Assembly: GCA_964527565.1 (NCBI GenBank)
Contig: CAZGOY010000060.1
Span: 1 to 15,455 of the forward strand
Source of the DNA: JAGXQV01 sp964527565
Lineage (GTDB): Bacteria; Pseudomonadota; Gammaproteobacteria; Burkholderiales; Sulfuricellaceae
Direction of reading: 5' to 3'
Length of the DNA stretch: 15,455 nt
Position numbers and translations under genes: made by a program. This document shows, piece by piece, positions 1 to 7,575 of this stretch; position 1 is the stretch's first letter, and the number at the start of each line of letters is the position of its first letter. The notes below the pieces were generated by a model. It searched no databases, was not told where the DNA came from, and saw only the letters and a list, made by a program, of their open reading frames with translations.

Positions 1-51
1 CGTGCCCACATTTACGTGCGGCTTCGTCCGCTCAAACTTGCCTTTTGCCAT
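1..51 (-). CDS. tuf: Elongation factor Tu, N-terminal fragment (tuf copy downstream of fusA)
   Basis: Only the first 17 codons lie in the window; the gene runs off the left edge. The ATG at 51-49 starts MAKGKFERTKPHVNVGT, the characteristic EF-Tu N-terminus just before the GTP-binding domain. EF-Tu carries aminoacyl-tRNA to the ribosomal A site as a GTP complex. A purine-rich ribosome-binding sequence (AAGGGAAAG) lies about 8 nt upstream, within the 33-nt gap after the fusA stop. The position is that of tufA at the end of the str operon. A second tuf copy ends at the other edge of the window. The identification is firm; completeness cannot be judged. Confidence 0.96.
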   Translation of the reverse strand, partial: MAKGKFERTKPHVNVGT

Positions 52-84
52 GATTGCTTTCCCTTAATTATGTCTAAAGAACGA

Positions 85-2178
85 TTATTTCTTGTTGCAC
101 ACTGCTTCGGCGACATTTTTCGGTGCCTCCGAATAATGCTTGAATTCCATAGTATAAGTTGCGCGTCCCTGAGTCAGGGAGCGCAACGTCGTTGAATAGC
201 CGAACATCTCAGCCAGCGGCACTTCAGCTTTAATCGCCTTGCCACCGCCCGCCATGTCTTCCATACCCTGGATCATGCCGCGACGCGAGGACAAGTCACC
301 CATTACGTCACCCATTTTCTCTTCAGGCGTTTCCACCTCCACAGCCATCATCGGCTCCAGCAGTACCGGGCTGGCCTTGCGCATTCCATCCTTGAAGCCC
401 ATCGACGCTGCCATTTTGAAGGCGTTTTCGTTGGAATCGACATCGTGGTACGAGCCGTCAAACAATGTTACCTTCACATCCACAACAGGGAAGCCGGCGA
501 GCACGCCGTTTGGTAGCGAATCGCGCAATCCTTTTTCTACGGCGGGAATGTATTCGCGCGGAACCGTGCCACCCTTGATAGCATCGATAAACTCAAAACC
601 CTTACCGGCTTCGTTGGGTTCCATCTTGAGCCATACATGTCCATATTGACCGCGGCCACCGGACTGTTTGACGAACTTGCCTTCAACCTCAACCGGCTTA
701 CGGATCGCCTCGCGGTACGCAACTTGCGGCGCACCCACATTGGCCTCCACACCGAACTCGCGACGCATACGGTCAACCAGAATTTCCAGATGCAACTCAC
801 CCATGCCGGAAATAATCGTTTGATTGGTTTCCTCATCGGTACGCACACGGAACGATGGGTCTTCCTGGGCCAAGCGGTTAAGCGCAATGCCCATCTTTTC
901 CTGATCCGCCTTGGTCTTTGGCTCGACCGCCACATGAATCACCGGCTCCGGGAAAACCATGCGCTCCAGAATAATCGTATTATTTAAATCACACAAAGTG
1001 TCACCGGTAGTCGCTTCCTTCAATCCCACGGCGGCGGCGATGTCACCCGCGTACACTTCCTTGATTTCCTCGCGATTGTTGGCGTGCATCAACAAAATCC
1101 GGCCAAGACGCTCTTTTTTACCCTTGACCGGGTTATAAACAGTATCACCTGATTTGATCATGCCGGAATAAACACGGAAGAAAATCAACTGACCAACAAA
1201 CGGATCCGTCATGATTTTGAAAGCCAGGGCGGAGAACGGCTCATCGTCGGCAGCCTTGCGCTGACCTTCTGTTTCGTCCTCGAGAATACCCTTAACCGGG
1301 GGAATATCCGTCGGCGCCGGCATAAATTCGATCACCGCATCCAACATGGCCTGCACGCCTTTATTCTTGAAAGCAGAACCGCACATCATCGGCACAATTT
1401 CGCTGGCAATGGTGCGCTGACGCAAACCACGCTTGATTTCCACTTCTGACAAGTCCCCCTCTTCGAGGTACTTGTTCATCAACTCCTCAGACGCCTCGGC
1501 GGCATTTTCCACCATAACCTCGCGCCATTTCTTGCACTCAACCAGAAGATCTGCAGGTATATCACGCAACTCAAACTTCATACCCTGACTGGCCTCATCC
1601 CAGTAGATCGCCTTCATGCGAATCAGGTCAACCACCCCCTCGAACTTGTCTTCGGCACCGATGGGCACCTGCAGAGGAACCGGGTTAGCCTTCAGACGAG
1701 ACCTCATCTGATCGTAAACCTTGAAGAAATTAGCACCGGAACGATCCATCTTGTTCACGAACGCCAAGCGCGGCACGCCGTACTTATTCGCCTGACGCCA
1801 CACGGTTTCAGACTGGGGCTGCACACCACCCACCGCACAGTACACCATGCACGCACCGTCCAGCACACGCATGGAGCGCTCCACCTCGATGGTGAAGTCC
1901 ACATGCCCAGGAGTGTCGATAATGTTGATACGATGCTCAGGAAATTGCTTATCCATCCCCTTCCAGAAACAGGTAGTTGCTGCGGAGGTAATGGTAATAC
2001 CACGCTCCTGCTCCTGCTCCATCCAATCCATGGTGGCGGCGCCGTCATGGACCTCGCCAATTTTGTGCGAAACACCGGTGTAATACAGGACGCGTTCGGT
2101 CGTGGTTGTCTTGCCGGCGTCAATATGTGCACTGATACCGATATTGCGGTAACGTTCGATGGGAGTTTTGCGAGCCAC
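85..2178 (-). CDS. fusA: Elongation factor G
   Basis: EF-G is the cytosolic translational GTPase that drives tRNA-mRNA translocation and, with RRF, ribosome recycling. The 697-aa protein is the usual length. G-domain motifs are visible: P-loop AHIDAGKTT (17-25), the switch I segment RGITI near 59, DTPGH at 88-92, NKMD at 142-145 and the G5 motif GSAFKN at 267-272. Domains II-V follow, including the domain IV segment GRGQYGHVW. The start is GTG at 2178, not ATG: the reading frame opens MARKTPIERYRNIGI, matching the family N-terminus exactly, with AAAGG about 8 nt upstream. It is the third gene of the str operon, 131 nt after rpsG and 33 nt before tuf. No truncation or missing motif was seen. 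Confidence 0.98.
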   Translation of the reverse strand: MARKTPIERYRNIGISAHIDAGKTTTTERVLYYTGVSHKIGEVHDGAATMDWMEQEQERGITITSAATTCFWKGMDKQFPEHRINIIDTPGHVDFTIEVERSMRVLDGACMVYCAVGGVQPQSETVWRQANKYGVPRLAFVNKMDRSGANFFKVYDQMRSRLKANPVPLQVPIGAEDKFEGVVDLIRMKAIYWDEASQGMKFELRDIPADLLVECKKWREVMVENAAEASEELMNKYLEEGDLSEVEIKRGLRQRTIASEIVPMMCGSAFKNKGVQAMLDAVIEFMPAPTDIPPVKGILEDETEGQRKAADDEPFSALAFKIMTDPFVGQLIFFRVYSGMIKSGDTVYNPVKGKKERLGRILLMHANNREEIKEVYAGDIAAAVGLKEATTGDTLCDLNNTIILERMVFPEPVIHVAVEPKTKADQEKMGIALNRLAQEDPSFRVRTDEETNQTIISGMGELHLEILVDRMRREFGVEANVGAPQVAYREAIRKPVEVEGKFVKQSGGRGQYGHVWLKMEPNEAGKGFEFIDAIKGGTVPREYIPAVEKGLRDSLPNGVLAGFPVVDVKVTLFDGSYHDVDSNENAFKMAASMGFKDGMRKASPVLLEPMMAVEVETPEEKMGDVMGDLSSRRGMIQGMEDMAGGGKAIKAEVPLAEMFGYSTTLRSLTQGRATYTMEFKHYSEAPKNVAEAVCNKK

Positions 2179-2216
2179 GGTAAAAGCCTTTTAAAGAACT
2201 GGATTACTTTTATGCC

Positions 2217-2235
2217 AAAAAAAACCGGAGACCGG
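2217..2235 (-). terminator. Weak terminator-like hairpin plus T8 in rpsG-fusA spacer
   Basis: On the minus strand the 131-nt spacer contains CCGG-TCT-CCGG (2235-2225) followed directly by eight T (2224-2217). The stem has only four G-C pairs with a 3-nt loop, so it would be a poor full terminator, but the uninterrupted T run is what an intrinsic terminator or pause site shows. It lies inside an operon whose downstream genes (fusA, tuf) must be highly expressed, so partial attenuation or chance is more likely than real termination. The rest of the spacer shows no gene. Confidence 0.3.
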
Positions 2236-2309
2236 ACGGATTCAACCGAACGATCCCCGCGCTTTCGATGACTTGAAAAATTTAGAACACCTGAGAGCGA
2301 TTTACAGCA

Positions 2310-2780
2310 TCAGAACCGGTAATGTGCGAACGCCTTGTTGGCTTCAGCCATACGGTGCACTTCCTCACGCTTCTTGATGGCAGCGCCACGATTTTCAGCA
2401 GCGTCCATCAACTCGCCAGCCAGACGGATACCCATGGACTTCTCACCGCGCTTGCGGGCCGCATCACGCAACCAGCGCATTGCCAGGGCAGTGCGGCGAA
2501 CCGGACGCACTTCAACAGGAACCTGGAAATTAGCCCCACCAACGCGACGACTTTTAACCTCGACAACCGGACGCGCATTGGTCAACGCCTGAGTAAAGAC
2601 CTCTAGCGGATTCTTTCCAGATTTTTTCTCGATTTGCTCCAGAGCACCATACAGAATTTGCTCTGCGACTGACTTCTTGCCGTCGTTCATCAACACATTG
2701 ACGAACTTCGAGACATCCTGGCTACCGAACTTAGGATCCGGCAACACTTCACGCTTCGGCACTTCTCTACGTCTTGGCAT
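2310..2780 (-). CDS. rpsG: 30S ribosomal protein S7
   Basis: S7 is a primary assembly protein of the 30S head; it binds the 3' major domain of 16S rRNA and contacts mRNA and E-site tRNA. The 156-aa product begins MPRRREVPKREVLPDPKFGS and contains the family segments SGKNPLEVF, NARPVVEVKSRRVGGA and the basic C-terminal region KKREEVHRMAEANKAFAHYRF. ATG at 2780 is preceded by GAGGA with a 5-nt spacer. The gap from the rpsL stop is only 22 nt. In E. coli S7 represses its own operon through a structured rpsL-rpsG intercistronic region of roughly 100 nt; there is no room for that here, so any S7 feedback site must be placed differently. Confidence 0.98.
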   Translation of the reverse strand: MPRRREVPKREVLPDPKFGSQDVSKFVNVLMNDGKKSVAEQILYGALEQIEKKSGKNPLEVFTQALTNARPVVEVKSRRVGGANFQVPVEVRPVRRTALAMRWLRDAARKRGEKSMGIRLAGELMDAAENRGAAIKKREEVHRMAEANKAFAHYRF

Positions 2781-2802
2781 AATTTCCTCAACTCAACAAT
2801 TA

Positions 2803-3180
2803 TCAGGCCGCTTTCGGGCGCTTGGCGCCGTACTTGGAACGACCTTGTTTACGATCTTTCACCCCAGCAGTATCCAGACTACCGCGCACGGTATGATAAC
2901 GCACGCCCGGCAAGTCCTTGACGCGACCGCCGCGAATCAACACCACCGAGTGCTCCTGCAGATTGTGCCCCTCACCACCGATATAACTGGACACCTCGAA
3001 ACCATTAGTCAAGCGCACACGACACACCTTACGCAAAGCCGAGTTTGGCTTCTTAGGCGTAGTCGTATAAACACGCGTACACACGCCGCGCTTTTGCGGA
3101 CAGCTTTCCAGTGCGGGAACCTTGCTCTTTACGCGCTTCATAGCACGCGGCTTACGCACCAGTTGGTTGATTGTTGGCAT
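2803..3180 (-). CDS. rpsL: 30S ribosomal protein S12
   Basis: S12 sits at the decoding centre of the 30S subunit and influences accuracy. The 125-aa protein carries the signature TTTPKKPNSALRK (39-51) and GGRVKDLPGVRYHTVRG (84-100). Lys43 and Lys88, the positions where substitutions commonly give streptomycin resistance, are wild type; Asp89 is the usual beta-methylthiolation site. ATG at 3180 has AGGAA six nt upstream. The stop TGA is followed at once by an in-frame TAA (tandem stops, 2805-2800). It is the first gene of the str unit, expressed from the promoter at 3279-3307 through a leader of about 90 nt that contains a strong hairpin. Confidence 0.98.
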   Translation of the reverse strand: MPTINQLVRKPRAMKRVKSKVPALESCPQKRGVCTRVYTTTPKKPNSALRKVCRVRLTNGFEVSSYIGGEGHNLQEHSVVLIRGGRVKDLPGVRYHTVRGSLDTAGVKDRKQGRSKYGAKRPKAA

Positions 3181-3190
3181 TTTCCATTCC

Positions 3191-3223
3191 TAAAAATAAC
3201 CGGGACGGCATGGTTGCCGCCCC
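3191..3223 (-). terminator. Terminator-like hairpin in the rpsL leader
   Basis: On the minus strand a 9-bp stem (3223-3215 with 3210-3202, one G-U pair) closes a 4-nt loop (ACCA). After two G residues comes the U-rich stretch TTATTTTTA (3199-3191), which runs into the rpsL ribosome-binding site. The hairpin lies downstream of the str promoter, so it would act on rpsL itself. It could be a partial terminator, a pause site, a translational control element or a 5' stabiliser. The structure is seen directly; the function is inferred. The two G residues and interrupted U run make it a weak terminator at most. Confidence 0.45.
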
Positions 3224-3278
3224 AATCCATACATGCGTGAGACCACTATGCACGGCCCCACATTTCAAAAGAAGGCGG

Positions 3279-3307
3279 ATTCTATCCGAACCCGCAACCC
3301 GCGTCAA
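3279..3307 (-). promoter_or_regulatory. Sigma70-type promoter of the str operon
   Basis: On the minus strand, TTGACG (3307-3302) is separated by exactly 17 bp from TAGAAT (3284-3279). These match the sigma70 consensus -35 and -10 at five of six positions each. Transcription would start near 3272, giving a leader of about 90 nt before the rpsL ATG at 3180. The site is in the rpoC-rpsL spacer, where the str operon promoter is expected. This makes rpsL-rpsG-fusA-tuf independently transcribed even if rpoBC transcripts read through; no convincing terminator was seen after rpoC. Confidence 0.85.
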
Positions 3308-3321
3308 CAACTATACTGCTG

Positions 3322-3331
3322 CCCCCCCCCC
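3322..3331 (-). repeat. Homopolymer of ten G after the rpoC stop
   Basis: Ten consecutive C on the plus strand (G on the coding strand) start two nt after the rpoC TGA and end 14 nt upstream of the -35 box of the str promoter. It is the longest single-base run noticed in the window. It lies outside coding sequence. Length could vary by replication slippage or be misread. Confidence 0.95.
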
Positions 3332-3333
3332 AA

Positions 3334-6300
3334 TCAAGCGGAGATTTCGCCAGACTGACCCAGCTCTTCACCTACTGGAACTATCGTCAAATCCGTGCTC
3401 ATCACCTCACCTGCCGCATCTTCCCCCAACTTCTGACGACGGCGGGTAGTATGGTATGCCAGCCCGGTACCAGCGGGAATCAGGCGACCAACGATGACAT
3501 TTTCCTTCAAGCCGCGCAGATCGTCCTTCTTGCCCAGGATAGCGGCCTCGGTGAGCACGCGCGTGGTTTCCTGGAAGGATGCGGCAGAAATGAACGAGTC
3601 GGTGGAAAGCGATGCCTTGGTAATACCCAGCAGGACGTGTTCGTAGGACGCCAGAGCCTTGCCAGCCGCGGTAGCGCGGTCATTCTCCTCCAGCAATTCG
3701 GCACGCTCAACCTGTTCACCCTGGATAAAACGCGTTTCACCCGCATCCGTCACCGTCACGCGGCGCAGCATCTGGCGCACGATCACCTCGATGTGCTTGT
3801 CGTTGATCTTCACACCCTGCAGTCGATAAACGTCCTGTACCTCGTCGGTAATGTAGCGTGCCAGTGCCTCAACGCCGAGAAGACGCAGGATGTCGTGCGG
3901 GTCAGCGGGACCATCGACAATGGATTCGCCCTTGTTCACAACCTGGCCATCATGGGCAGTAACATGCTTGTCTTTCGGGATCAGGTATTCGTGGGCGATG
4001 CCTTCCAGATCGGTAATCACCAAGCGTTGCTTGCCCTTGGTGTCCTTACCAAAAGACACGGTACCGGTAACTTCCGCCAGCAAACCGGCATCCTTGGGAG
4101 AACGCGCCTCGAATAGCTCCGCAACACGCGGCAGACCGCCGGTAATGTCGCGGGTCTTCGAGGATTCCTGCGGGATACGAGCCAGCACGTCACCTACGCT
4201 GACCTCCTGACCATCCTTCACCGAAATAATGGAACCGACATGAAAGGTGATGTTAACCGGATGGTCGGTGCCGGCCAGCTTCACCTCCTCACCGTTTTCG
4301 GCGAGCAACTTGACCTGCGGACGCAAGCCCTTGGTCTGGGCGGTACCACGCCGTTTCGGATCAATCACCACCAGGGTGGAAAGTCCGGTCACTTCGTCAA
4401 TCTGCTTGGCAACGGTAACACCATCCTCGACATTCTCGAAACGAATCTTGCCCGCGTATTCGGTAATAATCGGACGTGTGTGCGGATCCCATGTGGCCAG
4501 CACCTTACCGGCTTTCACCACATCGCCGTCCATCGCCAGCAGGGTGGCCCCGTATGGCACCTTATGGCGTTCCCGCTCGCGTCCGTTATCGTCGGCTATG
4601 AGAGCTTCGCCGCTACGGGAAATGACGATCTGCTCGCCCTTGGCGTTGGTCACATAACGCATCAGCGCAGTGAAGCGAATGGTGCCGTTGGATTTGATTT
4701 CGATCTGACTGGCTGCCGCCGCACGCGATGCCGCACCACCGATGTGGAAGGTGCGCATGGTGAGCTGGGTGCCGGGTTCGCCGATAGATTGCGCCGCAAT
4801 GACGCCCACCGCCTCACCCGTATTCACCAGGCTGCCACGACCAAGGTCCCGCCCATAGCACTTGGCGCACAGGCCGTAGCGAGTTTCGCAGGTCAGCGGA
4901 GTGCGCACGCGCACCTCATCAACACCCAGCGCCTCAATATTTTCCACTGCGTCCTCGTCAAGCAGGGTACCTGCCTCGTACACAGTTTCATCAGTCTCAG
5001 GATGGATGATGTCACTGGCGGCAACGCGGCCAAGGATACGCTCGCGCAGGGGTTCGACCACCTCGCCACCCTCGACCAGCGCTTTCAGCGCCATGCCCGA
5101 GGCGGTGCCGCAATCCAGTTCGATCACCACCAGATCCTGGGTCACATCCACCAAGCGGCGCGTCAGGTAACCCGAATTGGCGGTTTTCAGCGCGGTATCC
5201 GCCAAACCTTTACGCGCACCGTGTGTCGAGATGAAGTACTGCAACACGTTCAACCCCTCGCGGAAATTTGCGGTAATCGGGGTTTCAATAATGGAACCAT
5301 CAGGCTTTGCCATCAGACCGCGCATGCCGGCCAATTGGCGAATCTGGGCAGCGGAGCCACGTGCGCCGGAGTCGGCCATCATGTAGATGGAGTTAAAGGA
5401 TTCCTGCTTGACCTGATTGCCTTCGCGGTCAATGGTCATCTGCGAGCCGAGCTGATCCATCATTGCCTTGGCCACCACATCGCCGGCACGGCCCCAGATG
5501 TCCACCACCTTGTTATAGCGCTCACCCTGCGTCACTAGACCGGAGGAATACTGCGCCTCGATTTCCTTCACTTCCTTCTCGGCGGCGCCGATCAGATCGT
5601 TCTTGGTGCTGGGCACCAGCATGTCGCCCACAGCGATGGAGATACCCGCTCGCGCGGCGAAGGTGAAGCCGGTGTACATCAGCTTATCGGCAAAAATCAC
5701 GGTTTCGCGCAAGCCGCAACGGCGGAAGCTGGCATTAATTAGTTTTGAAATTTCTTTCTTTTTCAACGCTTTATTGACCAACGGGAAAGGTAACCCCGCG
5801 GGGAGAATTTCAGAGATCAGTGCACGCCCGACAGTCGTTTCGTAGCGCGTGGTTTTTTCGCTCCTGCCCCCCTCCGCATCCAGCACGGTTTCCTTGATAC
5901 GCACGAGAATCTTGGCGTGCAGCTCTACCTGGCGCGACTCATAGGCACGGGAAATTTCGCCGATGTCGGCGAACATCATGCCTTCGCCCTTGGCGTTGAT
6001 TTTTTCACGCGTCATGTAATACAGACCTAGCACGATGTCCTGCGACGGCACGATGATGGGTTCGCCATTTGAAGGCGACAGCACGTTGTTGCTGGCCAGC
6101 ATCAGGGTGCGCGCTTCCATTTGCGCCTCTAGCGACAGCGGCACGTGAACGGCCATCTGGTCGCCGTCGAAGTCGGCATTGAATGCGGCGCACACCAGCG
6201 GGTGCAGCTGGATGGCCTTGCCTTCGATAAGCATCGGTTCGAACGCCTGAATACCCAGTCGGTGTAGCGTCGGTGCGCGGTTCAGCATCACCGGATGTTC

Positions 6301-7551
6301 GCGGATGACTTCTTCCAGCAGATCCCACACCACCGGATCTTCGGCTTCGACCATTTTCTTGGCGGCCTTGATGGTGGTAGCCAAGCCCATCACTTCCAGC
6401 TTGTTGAATACAAAGGGCTTGAACAATTCCAGCGCCATCTTCTTGGGCAGACCGCACTGATGCAATTTCAACTGCGGGCCGACCACGATCACCGAACGGC
6501 CGGAATAGTCGACGCGCTTGCCCAACAGATTCTGGCGGAAACGACCGCCCTTGCCCTTGATCATGTCGGCCAGCGACTTTAGCGGACGCTTGTTGGCACC
6601 GGTCATTGCCTTGCCGCGACGGCCATTGTCGAGCAGCGAATCAACTGCTTCCTGCAGCATGCGTTTCTCATTACGCACGATGATTTCCGGCGCTTTCAGT
6701 TCCAGCAGGCGCTTCAAGCGATTGTTACGGTTGATAACGCGGCGATACAGATCGTTAAGGTCGGAGGTGGCGAAACGTCCGCCATCCAGCGGCACCAGCG
6801 GGCGCAATTCTGGCGGCAGCACCGGTAACACTTCCAGAACCATCCAGTCGGGTTTGATACCGGACTTCTGAAACGCCTCTAGAACCTTCAGGCGCTTGGC
6901 GATTTTCTTGATCTTGGTATCGGAACCGGTTTCCGACAGATCTTTGCGCAGCGTCTCGATTTCAGAACTCAGGTCCAGGTTACGCAGCAATTCGCGCACC
7001 CCTTCCGCCCCCATGCAGGCGTGAAATTCATCACCGAATTCCTCTACCTTGGCGAGATAATCGTCCTCGGTCAATAACTGACAGCGATTCAGCGGTGTCA
7101 TGCCGGGATCGGTAACCACGTAAGCCTCAAAATACAGGACGCGCTCGATGTCGCGAAGCGCCATGTCGAGCACCATGCCCAGCCGCGACGGCAAGGACTT
7201 GAGGAACCAGATATGCGCAACCGGCGAGGCCAGCTCAATATGCCCCATGCGCTCGCGGCGCACCTTGGACTGGGTAACTTCAACGCCGCATTTTTCGCAG
7301 ATTACCCCACGGTGCTTGAGGCGCTTGTACTTGCCGCACAGACACTCATAGTCCTTGATCGGACCAAAAATCTTGGCGCAGAACAAACCATCGCGTTCCG
7401 GTTTGAAGGTGCGGTAGTTGATGGTTTCCGGCTTCTTCACTTCACCATACGACCAGGAACGAATCTTGTCGGGTGAAGCCAGCGCGATCTTGATCGCGTC
7501 GAATTCTTCTTCCTGAGTGACCTGTTTGAATAAATCGAGCAGTGCTTTCAT
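3334..7551 (-). CDS. rpoC: DNA-directed RNA polymerase subunit beta'
   Basis: Beta' forms the clamp and holds the catalytic magnesium of RNA polymerase. The 1405-aa protein matches the proteobacterial length (E. coli 1407), implying that the large trigger-loop insertion (SI3) is present. The N-terminal zinc site is C70, C72, C85 and C88; the catalytic motif NADFDGDQ spans 458-465 with D460, D462 and D464. The second zinc site is C814, C888, C895 and C898, and trigger-loop residues M932, R933 and H936 are present. All these numbers coincide with E. coli. ATG at 7551 follows AGGAG with a 6-nt spacer, 24 nt after the rpoB stop, indicating co-transcription with rpoB. Long open frames on the opposite strand (for example 4240-5538) are shadows of this gene. 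Confidence 0.99.
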   Translation of the reverse strand: MKALLDLFKQVTQEEEFDAIKIALASPDKIRSWSYGEVKKPETINYRTFKPERDGLFCAKIFGPIKDYECLCGKYKRLKHRGVICEKCGVEVTQSKVRRERMGHIELASPVAHIWFLKSLPSRLGMVLDMALRDIERVLYFEAYVVTDPGMTPLNRCQLLTEDDYLAKVEEFGDEFHACMGAEGVRELLRNLDLSSEIETLRKDLSETGSDTKIKKIAKRLKVLEAFQKSGIKPDWMVLEVLPVLPPELRPLVPLDGGRFATSDLNDLYRRVINRNNRLKRLLELKAPEIIVRNEKRMLQEAVDSLLDNGRRGKAMTGANKRPLKSLADMIKGKGGRFRQNLLGKRVDYSGRSVIVVGPQLKLHQCGLPKKMALELFKPFVFNKLEVMGLATTIKAAKKMVEAEDPVVWDLLEEVIREHPVMLNRAPTLHRLGIQAFEPMLIEGKAIQLHPLVCAAFNADFDGDQMAVHVPLSLEAQMEARTLMLASNNVLSPSNGEPIIVPSQDIVLGLYYMTREKINAKGEGMMFADIGEISRAYESRQVELHAKILVRIKETVLDAEGGRSEKTTRYETTVGRALISEILPAGLPFPLVNKALKKKEISKLINASFRRCGLRETVIFADKLMYTGFTFAARAGISIAVGDMLVPSTKNDLIGAAEKEVKEIEAQYSSGLVTQGERYNKVVDIWGRAGDVVAKAMMDQLGSQMTIDREGNQVKQESFNSIYMMADSGARGSAAQIRQLAGMRGLMAKPDGSIIETPITANFREGLNVLQYFISTHGARKGLADTALKTANSGYLTRRLVDVTQDLVVIELDCGTASGMALKALVEGGEVVEPLRERILGRVAASDIIHPETDETVYEAGTLLDEDAVENIEALGVDEVRVRTPLTCETRYGLCAKCYGRDLGRGSLVNTGEAVGVIAAQSIGEPGTQLTMRTFHIGGAASRAAAASQIEIKSNGTIRFTALMRYVTNAKGEQIVISRSGEALIADDNGRERERHKVPYGATLLAMDGDVVKAGKVLATWDPHTRPIITEYAGKIRFENVEDGVTVAKQIDEVTGLSTLVVIDPKRRGTAQTKGLRPQVKLLAENGEEVKLAGTDHPVNITFHVGSIISVKDGQEVSVGDVLARIPQESSKTRDITGGLPRVAELFEARSPKDAGLLAEVTGTVSFGKDTKGKQRLVITDLEGIAHEYLIPKDKHVTAHDGQVVNKGESIVDGPADPHDILRLLGVEALARYITDEVQDVYRLQGVKINDKHIEVIVRQMLRRVTVTDAGETRFIQGEQVERAELLEENDRATAAGKALASYEHVLLGITKASLSTDSFISAASFQETTRVLTEAAILGKKDDLRGLKENVIVGRLIPAGTGLAYHTTRRRQKLGEDAAGEVMSTDLTIVPVGEELGQSGEISA

Positions 7552-7575
7552 GTTTTACTCCTAGTCCCTGATCTC

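Noticed and set aside
4240..5538. 432-codon open frame on the plus strand inside rpoC
   Set aside because: It lies fully antisense to a perfectly conserved rpoC. It resembles no family I know and has the composition expected of the complement of a GC-rich gene.
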